Assembly (NCBI GenBank): GCA_016721725.1
Contig: JADKHN010000001.1
Span: 310,001-374,000 of the forward strand
Length of the DNA: 64,000 bases
Source: Chitinophagaceae bacterium
Lineage (GTDB): Bacteria; Bacteroidota; Bacteroidia; Chitinophagales; Chitinophagaceae
Direction: 5' to 3'
The notes under the pieces were generated by a model. That model ran no database searches. It was not told where the DNA came from and was given only the letters and a program-made list of their open reading frames with translations. Positions within the stretch are counted from its first letter, which is position 1; each line of letters opens with the position of its first letter. Made by a program: the position numbers and the translations under genes. This document shows positions 40,782-50,690 of this stretch, piece by piece.

Positions 40782-42398
40782 TCACAAAATCGTATTCTGC
40801 AGGATAGGGCTCTTCTCCGGGAAATCGGTGTTATAATGCAAGCCCCGGCTTTCATGCCGGAAACTGGCTCCCTTAACGATCAGGTAGGCCACCGTGATCA
40901 TGTTCCGCAATTCGCACAATTGGGGCGACACCGCCGTTCGTTCATACAGCGCCTCTGTTTCCTCATGCAACAGGTCGAGCCGGCGGTTGGCGCGAAGTAA
41001 ACGTTCGTTATTCCTCACAATGCCCACATAATCGCTCATCAGCAGTTTCAGTTCCTTCACACTTTGGGTGATGAGGATCATCTCCCTGGGAGAGGAGGTA
41101 CCGGATGCATTCCAGTCGGGTATCAACTCATTCCTGTTCTTCTCGCGGGAAAGGGAACCCGTATTCGATTGGGCCATCGTATCCAGGTAAGCCCGGTGTG
41201 CAAAGACCATCGCTTCCAGGAGTGAATTGCTGGCCAGGCGGTTGGCTCCATGCAAACCGGTGCTGGCGCATTCACCCGCAGCATACAGGTTTTTGATGGA
41301 GGTACGGCCCCATTCATCGGTCTTGATCCCCCCGCAACTATAATGCGCTGCCGGCGCCACCGGGATCATATCCTTTGATATATCGACCCCGATACTCAGG
41401 CATTTTTCATAGATATTGGGGAAATGCTCGATGAATTTTTCGCGGCTGAAATGACGGCAGTCGAGGAACACATGTTCGGTACCCGCCACTTTCATTTCAT
41501 TGTCGATCGCCCGGGCCACAATATCCCTGGGCGCCAGGTCCTTCCTCGGATCATATCGTTCCATGAAGGCTTCCCCGTTTTGATTCCGTAGGATCCCACC
41601 GTCTCCCCTGACCGCCTCGGTGATCAGGAATGACTGACCGCGAACACCAGGTTCGTACAATGCGGTAGGATGGAACTGGATGAATTCCATATTCTCGATG
41701 CGACCTTTTGCCCGGTAGACCATGGAAACCCCGTCGCCGGTGGCGATGGCTGGATTGGTGGTGGTACGATACACTTGCCCGTTGCCTCCTGAGGCCAGCA
41801 TCGTGGTGCCGGCCAGTATCTTTTCGATCTTATTGGTGGACAGGTCAAGCACATACACTCCGTAACATTCGATATCCGGCGTTGACTTGGTGACCAGGTA
41901 ACCCAGGTGATGCTGGGTGATGATATCGAGAACAAAACAATGACTGATGAGACGGATATTGGGCCTCCGTTTGATGGCGGCCAGCAAGGCCCTTTCCATT
42001 TCCATTCCGGTGACATCCTTATGATGCAGGATACGGTACTCACTGTGACCGCCTTCCTTGCCGAGCTTAAAATCGCCATCGGGCTCTTTGTCGAACTGCG
42101 CTCCCCAGGCGATGATCTCCCGGATTCGTTCCACGCCTTCTTTCACCACGATCTCCACGACATGCCGGTTACACAATCCGTCGCCGGCCACCAGGGTATC
42201 TTCAATATGCTTTTCAAAACTGTCATTATCCGCATCCATCACGCCGGCAATTCCACCCTGTGCGTACTTGGTATTGGTCTCATCACTCTGTGTCTTGGTG
42301 AGGATGGTCACTGTCTTATCCGGGCAATCCTGCGCCACTTTCAACGCGTAGGTCAGTCCTGCGATACCGCTGCCGATCACCAGGAAATCTGTTTGCAT
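40782..42398 (-). CDS. nadB: L-aspartate oxidase
   Basis: 538 residues. It starts with the FAD dinucleotide-binding motif DFLVIGSGIAGLTYALKVA and has the family blocks TNTKYAQGGIAGV, HSEYRILHHKDVTG, EFIQFHPTALY, CGGIKTDEWGRTSI and GLHGANRLASNSLLEA. NadB oxidises L-aspartate to iminoaspartate, the first step of de novo NAD synthesis, with FAD as cofactor and oxygen or fumarate as acceptor. nadA and nadC are not adjacent. It is cytoplasmic and divergent from the prolyl oligopeptidase gene. Confidence 0.95.
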   Translation of the reverse strand: MQTDFLVIGSGIAGLTYALKVAQDCPDKTVTILTKTQSDETNTKYAQGGIAGVMDADNDSFEKHIEDTLVAGDGLCNRHVVEIVVKEGVERIREIIAWGAQFDKEPDGDFKLGKEGGHSEYRILHHKDVTGMEMERALLAAIKRRPNIRLISHCFVLDIITQHHLGYLVTKSTPDIECYGVYVLDLSTNKIEKILAGTTMLASGGNGQVYRTTTNPAIATGDGVSMVYRAKGRIENMEFIQFHPTALYEPGVRGQSFLITEAVRGDGGILRNQNGEAFMERYDPRKDLAPRDIVARAIDNEMKVAGTEHVFLDCRHFSREKFIEHFPNIYEKCLSIGVDISKDMIPVAPAAHYSCGGIKTDEWGRTSIKNLYAAGECASTGLHGANRLASNSLLEAMVFAHRAYLDTMAQSNTGSLSREKNRNELIPDWNASGTSSPREMILITQSVKELKLLMSDYVGIVRNNERLLRANRRLDLLHEETEALYERTAVSPQLCELRNMITVAYLIVKGASFRHESRGLHYNTDFPEKSPILQNTIL

Positions 42399-42475
42399 AA
42401 GCTGGTTTAGATGAAAAAATACTGAATCGCAAAAATACTTGAAGTATATTGTATATTAAAGTTAAAACATCCGTT

Positions 42476-44551
42476 ATGACAAAAGCTTTTCCCCTCCTGC
42501 TGTCATTCACGCTGGCATTCCTGGGCAGTACAGCCCAGATGCGGTTCAACCCACCGGCCACGGCATCCATACCGGTTACCGATACCCTGCATGGTGTTCT
42601 GCTGACCGACAATTACCGTTGGCTGGAAGACAAGAACGATCCCAAAGTGGTGGAATGGACGAGAGCCCAGCATGATGCCGGTATCCGTTACCTGGAGGCC
42701 ACCCAAAAGAATTATCCCGGATTCAGGAATGAGATCGCGGCCTTTATCGACCTGGATTATGAAGGGCCGCTGAATAAGGTAGGCAAACGGACATTCCAGA
42801 ATGTCAAGCGCAAAGGCGACAAACAGAACAAATTATATACCCTCCTCAACGGCAAAAAAACATTGATCTGGGACCCGGTTAAACTGGATACATCCGGTAA
42901 AACATCCACCAGCGGGGTTGAATACAGCTACGACGGAGAAAGGGCCGCCATCAGTGTACAGAAAAGCGGGGCCGAGATCACCACGACCTATTTCATTGAT
43001 ACGAGGACCGGTAAATCCATCTACCCGCCTGTTCAAAATACCTTTGGCGGATTGTCATTTACGAGGGACCAGCAGCATGCCTATTTCACGATCCGCACTC
43101 AGGAAGATGTGGACAAGCAGCGTCCGCTCAAGACCTATTGGTGGAAACTCGGTGATCCCGTCGAAAAGGCCGTATTGGTCGGAACCACCACGGATGCAAA
43201 GAACACTTTTTACATTTATGACAACCGCTACAGCGATGTGAGCTTTTCGGGTGAAAGTGATTTTTATTCCAACAGCTGCTGGATGAGGCCCACCGGCAGC
43301 ACGGATAAAGGAAAACTGATCTACGAAAGCAAGAAATACTCGGCCTACCCCGAGGCCATTGGCGACAAGCTCTATATCATGACCAATGACCATGCTCCCA
43401 ATTACAAGCTGATGGTGGCGGATAAGAATGATCCTGCCTTTGAAAAATGGAAGGCCCTGGTCCCTGAATCAGAAACCGTTATGCAAAGCTATGCCGTGAC
43501 CAGGAACGGGATCCTCATCCAGGATAAAAAAGACATATTGAGCAGGTTGACCCTTTATGACCTGAACGGCCAAAAAGTAAAACAGGTGGAATTGCCGGAT
43601 ATCGGCAATGTGAGCGGTCTCAACTACGACCGGGAGGAAGATTCGGTGTATATCACCATGTCCACGTTCACTTCCACCGCCAAGATCTATGTGGCCTCTC
43701 CTTCCGATTTCAAATGGAGGCTTTACTTCAAGCGGGACCTTCCCATTGATATGAATAATATTGTTGGAGAGATCAAATTCTATACCTCCAGGGACGGCAC
43801 CCGGGTTCCGGCCTTTGTGGTCCATCGAAAAGACATGCCGCTTGACGGGAATAATCCCGTGCTGCTCACCGCTTATGGCGGATTCAACGCCGGTATATCA
43901 CCGAGGTATTACGGGTATTATGCCCCTTTCATCAACCGGGGCGGCGTGGTGGTTGAAGCGGGTATCAGGGGTGGTGACGAATATGGCGAGACCTGGCACC
44001 AGAACGGTATGCTCGCCAACAAACAGAATTGCTTCGATGATTTCAACAGTTGCGCCGAATGGCTGATAAAAGAAAGATACACCAACCCCAAAAGGCTGGT
44101 AGCGCTGGGAGGAAGCAATGGCGGACTGCTGATGGGAGCCGTAGCCACCCAGCGCCCCGACCTGTACAAAGCCATCGTTTGCGAAGTTCCTTTACTGGAT
44201 ATGCTGCGCTATCATAAATTCCTGATCGCACGGTACTGGATACCCGAATACGGGTCATCGGATAATGAATCCGACTTCCGCTGGCTCTTGCGTTACTCAC
44301 CTTACCATAACATCCGGCAAGGGGTGAACACCCCGACCATGCTGGTTACCGCGGGAGCCAATGATTCGAGGGTGGATCCGATGAATGCCAAGAAATTCGT
44401 GGCTGCCTTGCAAAACAACCCGGGACAGGTCAGTCCGATCTTATTGCATATGGAATATGAAAGCGGGCATGGAAGCGGACAAAGTACCGAACAGCGCATT
44501 CAGAACATCGTCTTCACGTTCAATTTCATCATGAACCAGCTGGGACTGTAA
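42476..44551 (+). CDS. Prolyl oligopeptidase family serine peptidase (S9), exported
   Basis: 691 residues from ATG 42476, which gives a signal peptide (FPLLLSFTLAFLGSTAQ). An N-terminal beta-propeller region (RYLEATQKNYPGFRNEI, KTLIWDPVKLDTSGKT, VEYSYDGERAA) is followed by an alpha/beta hydrolase domain. The catalytic Ser is in GGSNGGLLMGA, Asp in ANDSRVDPMN and His in ESGHGSGQ. It cleaves short peptides after proline in the periplasm. The open frame begins at 42449, but those nine residues precede the signal. A second family landmark, GGFNAGISPRYYG, is present. Confidence 0.93.
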   Translation: MTKAFPLLLSFTLAFLGSTAQMRFNPPATASIPVTDTLHGVLLTDNYRWLEDKNDPKVVEWTRAQHDAGIRYLEATQKNYPGFRNEIAAFIDLDYEGPLNKVGKRTFQNVKRKGDKQNKLYTLLNGKKTLIWDPVKLDTSGKTSTSGVEYSYDGERAAISVQKSGAEITTTYFIDTRTGKSIYPPVQNTFGGLSFTRDQQHAYFTIRTQEDVDKQRPLKTYWWKLGDPVEKAVLVGTTTDAKNTFYIYDNRYSDVSFSGESDFYSNSCWMRPTGSTDKGKLIYESKKYSAYPEAIGDKLYIMTNDHAPNYKLMVADKNDPAFEKWKALVPESETVMQSYAVTRNGILIQDKKDILSRLTLYDLNGQKVKQVELPDIGNVSGLNYDREEDSVYITMSTFTSTAKIYVASPSDFKWRLYFKRDLPIDMNNIVGEIKFYTSRDGTRVPAFVVHRKDMPLDGNNPVLLTAYGGFNAGISPRYYGYYAPFINRGGVVVEAGIRGGDEYGETWHQNGMLANKQNCFDDFNSCAEWLIKERYTNPKRLVALGGSNGGLLMGAVATQRPDLYKAIVCEVPLLDMLRYHKFLIARYWIPEYGSSDNESDFRWLLRYSPYHNIRQGVNTPTMLVTAGANDSRVDPMNAKKFVAALQNNPGQVSPILLHMEYESGHGSGQSTEQRIQNIVFTFNFIMNQLGL

Positions 44552-44589
44552 GCAGGCGGAAAAGTGGCAAAGGAATGGACAGGACGGGG

Positions 44590-46560
44590 TCAGGCCTTTT
44601 CCACCCAGGCCTCATTCTCTTTCAGCAGATTGATCAGTTCATCAACGGCGATCGCGCTGTCAATATTCCTTTTCACGATCTCCTTGCCTTTGTACAAAGT
44701 GATCTTGCCCACCCCGCTGCCCACATAACCGAAATCGGCATCGGCCATCTCACCGGGACCGTTCACGATACATCCCATGATGGCGATCTTGACGCCCTTG
44801 AGGTGATGGGTCACCGCCCGTATTCGGGCCGTGGTCTCCTGCAGGTCGAACAGGGTCCTCCCGCAACTGGGGCAACTGATGTATTCCGTTTTGGATATCC
44901 GGGTTCGCGTGGCCTGTAAAATGCCGAAAGCTATCGAGTTCAGTGTTTTTATCTGAGGGGCAACTCCGGCATTGCCATAATGATGACCAAAGCAAACCCC
45001 GTCGCAAAAACCATCCAGCAACAAGCCGCCGGCTTCAACCGAATAATGGATCAGGCTTTCATCGATGGTTGCATCGGTACTGTCGCAGATGATGATGGCT
45101 GGGTTCCTGATGTTCTTATTCACCAGGTCCACAAACAGGCTCCTGATGTTTTGCATGGCATTTTGGTTGGCAGAGCTGAAACAGATCACAGCCGTGGTAT
45201 CAGCCTTTATTCTCTCCAGCAATCTCAATCCGGGATTCGTGTCATTTTCGTACCAGCTATAATCGATCATCACAAAATTCAGGTACGTTGATTTTTCCAA
45301 CCCTTCATCCAGGTATTGAGGTGCATCAAAAAGGGGAACATATTTTTCTTTATCGGGAGCCGACAACCATGCCTGATGATACAGGATCACTTTTAAGGTC
45401 CCGGGCAGATCGAAGTCCAGTGGCTGGTTGCAGAAAATATAGTCTGCCGCTGCATCGCCAATATGCCATTTATCCGTTTCAACCTCATAGCCATAACCGA
45501 TATCCTGCAGATCAGCCGGAGTGATCTTTTTCAGCTTACTCAGGTCCGCAATGACGACCGGCACCTGTTTTCCGCCGATATTGCTGACCTCGAAACTTTC
45601 CCTTCTTTTATATTCAAACGGGGAATAAGGCAGTCTTTCAACAGACGATTGCCGGCTGCCTGGCATCAAATGCCGGTTGCCCTCGTATCGTTTTACGATA
45701 TCCCGGCATACCGGTATCTCCAGTTCAGGATCTTCGGTCAGACTTACCCGGATAGTATCGCCGATACCGTCCTCGAGCAGGGTGCCGATACCGATGGCGG
45801 ATTTGATGCGGCCATCCTCACCGTCGCCGGCCTCGGTAACCCCCAGGTGCAATGGATAACATTCACCGAATTCCTCCATCATATGATTGATGAGTAACCG
45901 ATAAGCCTGGACCATCACCTGTGGATTGCTGCTCTTCATGCTGAGGATGATCTGGTGATAATCCTCGCTTCGGGCGATCCGGAGAAACTCCATGGCGCTT
46001 TCCACCATTCCCATGGCGGTATCCCCGTAGCGGCTCATGATCCGGTCGCTCAGGCTGCCGTGATTGGTACCGATGCGCATGGCGGTCCCCTGTTCTCTGC
46101 AGATCCTGACCAGGGGGGTAAAACGCTCCCGGATCCTTTCGATCTCCTCGGCGTATTCAGCATCGGTGTATTCGATCTGCTCGAACTTTTTCTTGTCCAC
46201 ATAATTCCCGGGATTAACCCTCACTTTTTCAACAATGCGCGCTGCGATCTCCGCGGCATTGGGAGTAAAATGGATATCGGCCACCAGGGGGGTGTGATAT
46301 CCCCTTTTTCTCAACTCATCCTTTATGGCCTGAAGATTCTCGGCCTCTTTTTTTGAAGGCGCCGTGATACGAACCAGTTCCGCCCCGGCTTCAATGCACC
46401 GGATCGATTGTTCAACCGTGGCCAGGGTGTCCATGGTATCGGTGGTCGTCATGGTTTGAACCCGGATGGGATGACCGTTGCCGATCAACAGATCGCCAAC
46501 TTTCACCTCGCGGGTCTTTAATCGCTTATAAGTCGTAAGGGATTCGCAATAGAGCTGCAT
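44590..46560 (-). CDS. ispG: 4-hydroxy-3-methylbut-2-enyl diphosphate synthase (large form)
   Basis: 656 residues, the long form with a central extra domain as in plants and other Bacteroidota (the short form is about 370). The N-terminal TIM barrel reads VQTMTTTDTMDTLATVEQ, VRVNPGNYVDKKK and SMKSSNPQVMVQAYR. The C-terminal iron-sulfur domain holds Cys residues in SCPSCGRTLFDLQ and AIMGCIVNGPGE. IspG carries out the penultimate step of the MEP isoprenoid pathway using a [4Fe-4S] cluster. It is cytoplasmic. Confidence 0.95.
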   Translation of the reverse strand: MQLYCESLTTYKRLKTREVKVGDLLIGNGHPIRVQTMTTTDTMDTLATVEQSIRCIEAGAELVRITAPSKKEAENLQAIKDELRKRGYHTPLVADIHFTPNAAEIAARIVEKVRVNPGNYVDKKKFEQIEYTDAEYAEEIERIRERFTPLVRICREQGTAMRIGTNHGSLSDRIMSRYGDTAMGMVESAMEFLRIARSEDYHQIILSMKSSNPQVMVQAYRLLINHMMEEFGECYPLHLGVTEAGDGEDGRIKSAIGIGTLLEDGIGDTIRVSLTEDPELEIPVCRDIVKRYEGNRHLMPGSRQSSVERLPYSPFEYKRRESFEVSNIGGKQVPVVIADLSKLKKITPADLQDIGYGYEVETDKWHIGDAAADYIFCNQPLDFDLPGTLKVILYHQAWLSAPDKEKYVPLFDAPQYLDEGLEKSTYLNFVMIDYSWYENDTNPGLRLLERIKADTTAVICFSSANQNAMQNIRSLFVDLVNKNIRNPAIIICDSTDATIDESLIHYSVEAGGLLLDGFCDGVCFGHHYGNAGVAPQIKTLNSIAFGILQATRTRISKTEYISCPSCGRTLFDLQETTARIRAVTHHLKGVKIAIMGCIVNGPGEMADADFGYVGSGVGKITLYKGKEIVKRNIDSAIAVDELINLLKENEAWVEKA

Positions 46561-46625
46561 AGGTAGATAATTGGCGTAAAAGTAGGAATAAATAGACAGG
46601 TTTGAGAATGGGGAATACCCGGTGC

Positions 46626-48314
46626 CTACCAGTCCTTGTCGGGCCTGGAAGGGGACCCGGCATTGATCTTGCGGAGTTTGTCCTGCAGGTTCTTTTCCTG
46701 TTCCAGCAGTGCCTTTAATTTTTCTGCAGCATCCTGCTGGCTTAGCTTTGAAGGCTGGGGTTTATTGGGTTGATCGTTCTTTTCCTCTTCTTTCGGTTTT
46801 TTGGGTTCCTGTTTCTGGTCTTCTTTTTTGGGTTTTTGCTGCTGCTTATCCTGCTTTTCTTTTTGCTGCTGTTGTTTCTGCTGCTGCAGGGCTTTCTGCA
46901 GGTTTTGCCGGGCATCGTCATCAGCCGGGTTGAGCTTCAGTGCCTGTTTATAAGCATCAATGCACTCCGGGAGTTTCTTATTGTTTTGTAATACCACACC
47001 CTTGTTATAGAATGCGCGGGACCTGTCCTCCTTATTGCTGCTGCTGACCGCCGCCTGGTCAAATGCATTCACGGCATCATCGTTCTGCTGATTCCGGTAT
47101 AAGGCATTGCCCAGGTTATACAAAGCCGTCGGGTTGGCAGGATCCTTACCGGTAACTTCCTTATAGTTGCTGATCGCTTTATCGTATTCCTTCTTTTCAT
47201 AGGCCTCGTTGCCCTTTTTTATCAGCGACTTGTTTGTTTGAGCCAGTGTGGTGAAGGGAAGAAAGCCGGCAGCCAGGATGAAAAAAGACATTAAACGGGG
47301 AGTCAGAACCGATCTGACCTTGTTCAGCACCTGTCTTTCAGACAGAATGGCTTCAAGTACTAAACAGATCAGGGCCAGCAGGAGGAACAGCTGAAAGTAG
47401 TAACGGTAGTTCACCAGCGAATCCTCCGTGACCACCCGCTGGTCCATGGAGCCCAGGCTGGATTCCAGTTTTCCGGCAACTTCTTCCGTGTAGGAGTACA
47501 ACTGGTAAATGCCATTCGCTTTTTCAGCGATCTGCATCAGTTCTTTTTCATTGAGCCGGGTGATGACCACATTACCCTGTTCATCCTTCTTGGGTTCACT
47601 GGTACCGGGTTCATAGATCTCCGATCCATCCGGCGAGCCCATTCCCACTGTATGGATCACAATGCCTTCATCCGCCATCTGTCCGGCTATTTTCAAAGCC
47701 CCCTCATCGTGGTCCTCCCCGTCACTGACCAGGATGACGGATTTGTATTTTTTTTCCCGGGTACTGAATGCCGACCTGCACATCTGAAGCGCGTCAGACA
47801 GAACGGTACCCTGGGTTGGAACGGCGTCGGTGGAAGCCGAAGCGAGATACATTTTAGCCGCGCTATGATCACCGGTAAGCGGCATTTGCAGATAAGCCCT
47901 TCCGGCAAATATCACGATGCCTACCCGGTCGTTGCTCAGCCTGTCGATGAGTTTGCCCAGGAGTTGCTTGGCCCTTTCGAGCCGGTTTGGCTGGATGTCC
48001 CGGGCTAGCATGCTCTTGCTTACATCCAGCGCGATCATCACATCGATACCGTTGCGTTTCACCTTCTCAACGCCTTTACTGGAGCGCAGATTGGCGAGAG
48101 CGATGATACAAAAAGAGAAGGCTGCGCAAACCAGTACGAATTTGATGGCGGTTTTCCGGGCGGAGTGATTGGCGGTCATTTCCTTCACCAGCTTTTCGTC
48201 TCCGATCTTTTGACCGGTCCGCTTCTTCCAGTTGATGAGAAGAAGATATAATACGGCAAAGACCGGTAAAGCCAGTAAAAGAATGAAATAAGATATGGTT
48301 TGAAAATGAGGCAT
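46626..48314 (-). CDS. BatB-BatC fusion: VWA domain membrane protein with TPR tail
   Basis: 562 residues. N-terminal TM helices (ISYFILLLALPVFAVLYLLL and IKFVLVCAAFSFCIIALANL), then a von Willebrand A domain with MIDAS DVSKSM and metal-binding Thr/Asp positions (TDAVPTQGTVLSDAL, LVSDGEDHD). Another TM pair follows, then three or more TPR units (KKGNEAYEKKEYDKAISNYK, TALYNLGNALYRNQQNDDA) and a Gln/Lys-rich low-complexity tail. In Bacteroidota batB and batC are usually separate genes of the bat/aerotolerance operon; here the two are joined. The other bat genes (batA, batD, batE, the MoxR ATPase) are not in the window. Confidence 0.85.
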   Translation of the reverse strand: MPHFQTISYFILLLALPVFAVLYLLLINWKKRTGQKIGDEKLVKEMTANHSARKTAIKFVLVCAAFSFCIIALANLRSSKGVEKVKRNGIDVMIALDVSKSMLARDIQPNRLERAKQLLGKLIDRLSNDRVGIVIFAGRAYLQMPLTGDHSAAKMYLASASTDAVPTQGTVLSDALQMCRSAFSTREKKYKSVILVSDGEDHDEGALKIAGQMADEGIVIHTVGMGSPDGSEIYEPGTSEPKKDEQGNVVITRLNEKELMQIAEKANGIYQLYSYTEEVAGKLESSLGSMDQRVVTEDSLVNYRYYFQLFLLLALICLVLEAILSERQVLNKVRSVLTPRLMSFFILAAGFLPFTTLAQTNKSLIKKGNEAYEKKEYDKAISNYKEVTGKDPANPTALYNLGNALYRNQQNDDAVNAFDQAAVSSSNKEDRSRAFYNKGVVLQNNKKLPECIDAYKQALKLNPADDDARQNLQKALQQQKQQQQKEKQDKQQQKPKKEDQKQEPKKPKEEEKNDQPNKPQPSKLSQQDAAEKLKALLEQEKNLQDKLRKINAGSPSRPDKDW

Positions 48315-48385
48315 GGCCAGGTTGCAAATTACTCCTTTGTATTTCCGGTAATTTGTTAAAAATGACCGGCGGGAAGGCTTCGGGT

Positions 48386-49201
48386 CTACTTCTTCCCCTC
48401 CATGAATCCGAGATGTTTCAGGATGCCCTTGGTGATATTCATCCGAACGGTACGGATATCGGTCTTTTCATCCGGGGCTTTGACAAAGGTGACAAAGAAG
48501 TAAACATGCCTGTTCTCTTCGATCCATCCAACCACCCATCCGATGGCATGACCGTTCTCTTCGAAACCCCAGCCCGTTTTATAACTCAGTTGATAGGCCG
48601 TATTGTTTTCCTGCAGCATCGCGTTCTTCACCATCTGATGTACGCTCTTGCGGAAGGGTAACTGGTCGAAATACAACCGTTTAACGAGTCCCAGTTGTTC
48701 ATCGGGTGAGATCTTAAGATGGTTATTGAGCCAGAAGGAATCGATGGCCCCCCCGATATCCTTATTGCCATATCCCAGGCTGTCGATCCAGAATTTCATG
48801 GTATCCCGCCCGATGCGCCGGGCCACTTCCTGGTAATAAGGCACCGAACTGGCTTTAAACGCTTCGGTCATGCCCATGTCTTTGTTCCAGTCATCCACCC
48901 GCCTTTTAACGCCATCCCATTTGATGGTCATGGTGTCATTGGTGATCCTTCCTGTTTGAAGGCCGATCAGGGAGTTGACGATCTTGAATGTGGATGCGGG
49001 TGAAAATCGTTGTGTATCCAGGTTCATGTTGTACACGGTGATCTCACCCGAGGCATTGTCGAGGTAAGTGAAACATCCGTCCACCCCGTTCTCATCAAAA
49101 TATTTCTTCAGGCTGTTATCGGTCTTTGCCTTGTTCACCGAACAGGCGTTCAGTAATGCGGCCAGTGAAACAAGCGCCAGGATCGCTTTGCTGCTGTTCA
49201 T
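48386..49201 (-). CDS. Class D beta-lactamase (OXA-type)
   Basis: 271 residues from ATG 49201, which gives a lipobox-like end (ALLNAC) to the signal peptide; the open frame extends to 49279 into the upstream gene. Class D motifs are complete: the SxxK box in SPASTFKIVN, SxV in ASSVPYYQEVARRIG, YGN in GYGNKDIGG and KTG in YKTGWGF. The Lys of STFK is the residue carbamylated in OXA enzymes. It is predicted to be a periplasm-facing lipoprotein that hydrolyses beta-lactams. No mobile element flanks it, so it looks intrinsic to the chromosome. Substrate range cannot be predicted. Confidence 0.93.
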   Translation of the reverse strand: MNSSKAILALVSLAALLNACSVNKAKTDNSLKKYFDENGVDGCFTYLDNASGEITVYNMNLDTQRFSPASTFKIVNSLIGLQTGRITNDTMTIKWDGVKRRVDDWNKDMGMTEAFKASSVPYYQEVARRIGRDTMKFWIDSLGYGNKDIGGAIDSFWLNNHLKISPDEQLGLVKRLYFDQLPFRKSVHQMVKNAMLQENNTAYQLSYKTGWGFEENGHAIGWVVGWIEENRHVYFFVTFVKAPDEKTDIRTVRMNITKGILKHLGFMEGKK

Positions 49202-49232
49202 GAAGGTCTTTTTTATAGATAATTCAAAATGA

Positions 49233-49817
49233 TCATTTCCGGGGTTGCACATGACCAGCCGTGGCTTCCAGTGCATCATAGAAATCCTGGCCGTATTTAC
49301 GCACCAGCGCTTCCTTTAAAAACACATAGACCGGGACCTTGAGTTTTTTACCCAGGCTACAGGCTGCTTTGCAATGGTCTTCCCGGGGTTCATAATTGAG
49401 GAATTCGGTATCGGTATTCTTGCTTTTTTTAGTGATGATGGGGAAAAGGTGGCAACTGATGGGTTTCTTCCAGCCGATCTTTCCATCCAGGTAGGCTTGT
49501 TCAATGCCGCACTTAACGATACCGGTTTCATCCTTGATGCCATAGACACAGACCTTACCTTCGATCGCGGGTGTCACCCAGCCGAATTCCTTGTCATAAA
49601 CATACCTCCCCTGTTTTTCGATCTCTTTGATACCCTGGGGTTCGAGATAGGGCAATACCGCATCGTACACCTCGTTGATCCTGTCCAGTTCATCCTTGGT
49701 CAGCGGAGCGCCGGCATCCCCGTCAACGCAACAGGCGCCTTTACACTTATTCAGGTCGCAAACAAAATGTTCTTTCACGATCTCGTCGCTGACCAGTTTA
49801 TTATCTATCAAGATCAT
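49233..49817 (-). CDS. DUF3109 cysteine-rich family protein
   Basis: 194 residues of DUF3109, a family related to YkgJ-type metal-binding proteins. Cysteine blocks include FVCDLNKCKGACC near the N-terminus, CVYGI, KCGIEQAYLDG, ISCHLFPI and DHCKAACSLGKK. The spacing suggests bound metal (zinc or an Fe-S cluster), but the function is unknown. It is cytoplasmic and probably co-transcribed with the downstream beta-lactamase gene (32 bp apart). Confidence 0.85.
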   Translation of the reverse strand: MILIDNKLVSDEIVKEHFVCDLNKCKGACCVDGDAGAPLTKDELDRINEVYDAVLPYLEPQGIKEIEKQGRYVYDKEFGWVTPAIEGKVCVYGIKDETGIVKCGIEQAYLDGKIGWKKPISCHLFPIITKKSKNTDTEFLNYEPREDHCKAACSLGKKLKVPVYVFLKEALVRKYGQDFYDALEATAGHVQPRK

Positions 49818-49927
49818 GGGCGCAAAGTTAATGGTTTCATTCTTTGTCTACAGGCGATTGTTCGGTTAAATACCCGGAAGGGAGGCTGTTTTCCCTTTAA
49901 CAAAGTTCTAACAGGAATTTTTGTGAA

Positions 49928-50674
49928 ATGGAATTCAGGCCAACATCAAAGCAGGAAACCAACCTTATGCCCAACAGCCGTCAGATCACCCTGCAACGCA
50001 GTGTCCGGTATTTTTTTGCCGCCTTGTTCTGGATCCCGGTCACTTTTTTCAGTCTTTTGCTGGTCAAGAATACGATCCCTTACTTCAGCTTCAGCAGTGA
50101 TTTCAGCTTTATTGAAGAAAGGGCCCTTCTTTTTTTAAAGCCGGTTTACAAATTCAGTTTTTACCTCCACATTTTTGCCGGCATGTTCTGCATCGCCGCC
50201 GCCCTGACCCAGTTCTCCTCCTATATCCTGAAAAAAAGAAAGGTCATTCACATCTGGATGGGCAAGATCTATGTTTTGGTGGTGCTGTTGCTGGGTGCAC
50301 CCACCGGTGTTTACATGAGTTTTTATGCAAAGGGCAGTTTTTGGGAAAGGGCGCTCTTCCTGTTCATGGCCATCTACTGGTTCTACAGTACGATGAAAGG
50401 CCTGACCACGATCCGTCAGAAGAATGTGCTGGCGCACAAGAACTGGATGATCCGCAGCTACAGCATGGCCATGACCGCCGTTACCTTCAGGGTCTACCAC
50501 ATCCTGTTCTATTATTACGGGGTGGACCATCTGCACAATTACGAAATCTCCCTCTGGATCAGTGTGCTGGGCAATATGCTGGTTGCCGAATACCTGATCT
50601 ACCGGAAAAGCAGGTCCTATTTACAAACATTCTTCGACCCACCGGTCGCCATACAACCTCACCAGATCAATTAA
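49928..50674 (+). CDS. DUF2306 integral membrane protein
   Basis: 248 residues with about six to seven TM helices. FYLHIFAGMFCIAAALTQF, HIWMGKIYVLVVLLLGAP and AHKNWMIRSYSMAMTAVTFR are the family's conserved blocks, with His residues in the membrane (YLHIF, HIWMGK, AHKNW). The function is not known. An ATG at 49967 (MPNSRQ) is an alternative start nearer to the first helix. It is followed 16 bp later by an orphan protein gene. Confidence 0.82.
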   Translation: MEFRPTSKQETNLMPNSRQITLQRSVRYFFAALFWIPVTFFSLLLVKNTIPYFSFSSDFSFIEERALLFLKPVYKFSFYLHIFAGMFCIAAALTQFSSYILKKRKVIHIWMGKIYVLVVLLLGAPTGVYMSFYAKGSFWERALFLFMAIYWFYSTMKGLTTIRQKNVLAHKNWMIRSYSMAMTAVTFRVYHILFYYYGVDHLHNYEISLWISVLGNMLVAEYLIYRKSRSYLQTFFDPPVAIQPHQIN

Positions 50675-50690
50675 CCTAAAAAAGAAAAAC

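Noticed and set aside
49202..49279. Longer start for the class D beta-lactamase
   Set aside because: The extension overlaps the upstream DUF3109 gene and hides the lipoprotein signal that begins at 49201.
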